Source: an uncultured Clostridia bacterium (GTDB taxonomy: Bacteria > Bacillota_A > Clostridia > Oscillospirales > Ruminococcaceae). Taken from it: a DNA stretch of 5,495 nucleotides. Position 1 is the stretch's first letter, and each line of letters begins with the position of its first letter. Positions 5,495 to 5,495 of the stretch are shown piece after piece. The stretch lies in NCBI GenBank assembly GCA_947169455.1, contig CAMVPV010000114.1:1-5495 (forward strand), given 5' to 3'. A model generated the notes under the pieces. The model saw only the letters and a program-made list of their open reading frames with translations. It was not told the DNA's origin and did no database searches. Position numbers and translations under genes: made by a program.

Positions 5495-5495
5495 C

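Overview
The window looks like chromosomal DNA from a low-to-mid GC, gut-type anaerobic Firmicute, most likely in or near Ruminococcus (Oscillospirales). Four things point there: an alpha/beta-type small acid-soluble spore protein, an [FeFe]-hydrogenase-like sensor fused to GGDEF, a decayed AAA-ATPase-like/PD-(D/E)XK (DUF1703-type) gene, and near-consensus sigma-A promoters with U-tailed terminators. The genus is inferred from gene content, not proven.

Layout. (1) Bases 1-244, + strand: the decayed 3' end of a DUF1703-type gene. Family motifs survive in order but in different frames. A strong hairpin terminator follows at 260-297. (2) Bases 298-721: AT-rich, with no recognised gene. (3) Bases 722-970, - strand: a spore-protein gene with a normal core and an atypical C-terminus. 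(4) Bases 971-1536: about 570 bases without a gene but full of inverted repeats, including a 17-bp perfect inverted repeat (1231-1335) that resembles a small mobile element. (5) Bases 1591-3123, - strand: a complete PutP-type Na+/proline symporter with a consensus promoter upstream and a strong terminator downstream. (6) Bases 3324-5093, - strand: a 589-residue fusion of two 4Fe-4S clusters, an H-cluster hydrogenase domain, a third Fe-S domain and a diguanylate cyclase, with its own promoter and hairpins after the stop. (7) Bases 5178-5495: an intergenic stretch with a divergent + strand promoter that reads into a structured region ending in a 12-bp GC-rich hairpin at the window edge. This could be a small RNA or the leader of a gene beyond the window.

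The two large genes appear to be separate transcription units. The most interesting protein is the fusion: its order suggests that H2 or redox state is sensed at Fe-S/H-cluster sites and converted into c-di-GMP. The most interesting non-coding signal is a short dyad, ATTRC-TYCG-GCAWT. It occurs three times in the 971-1590 gap and once more between the divergent promoters near 5222.
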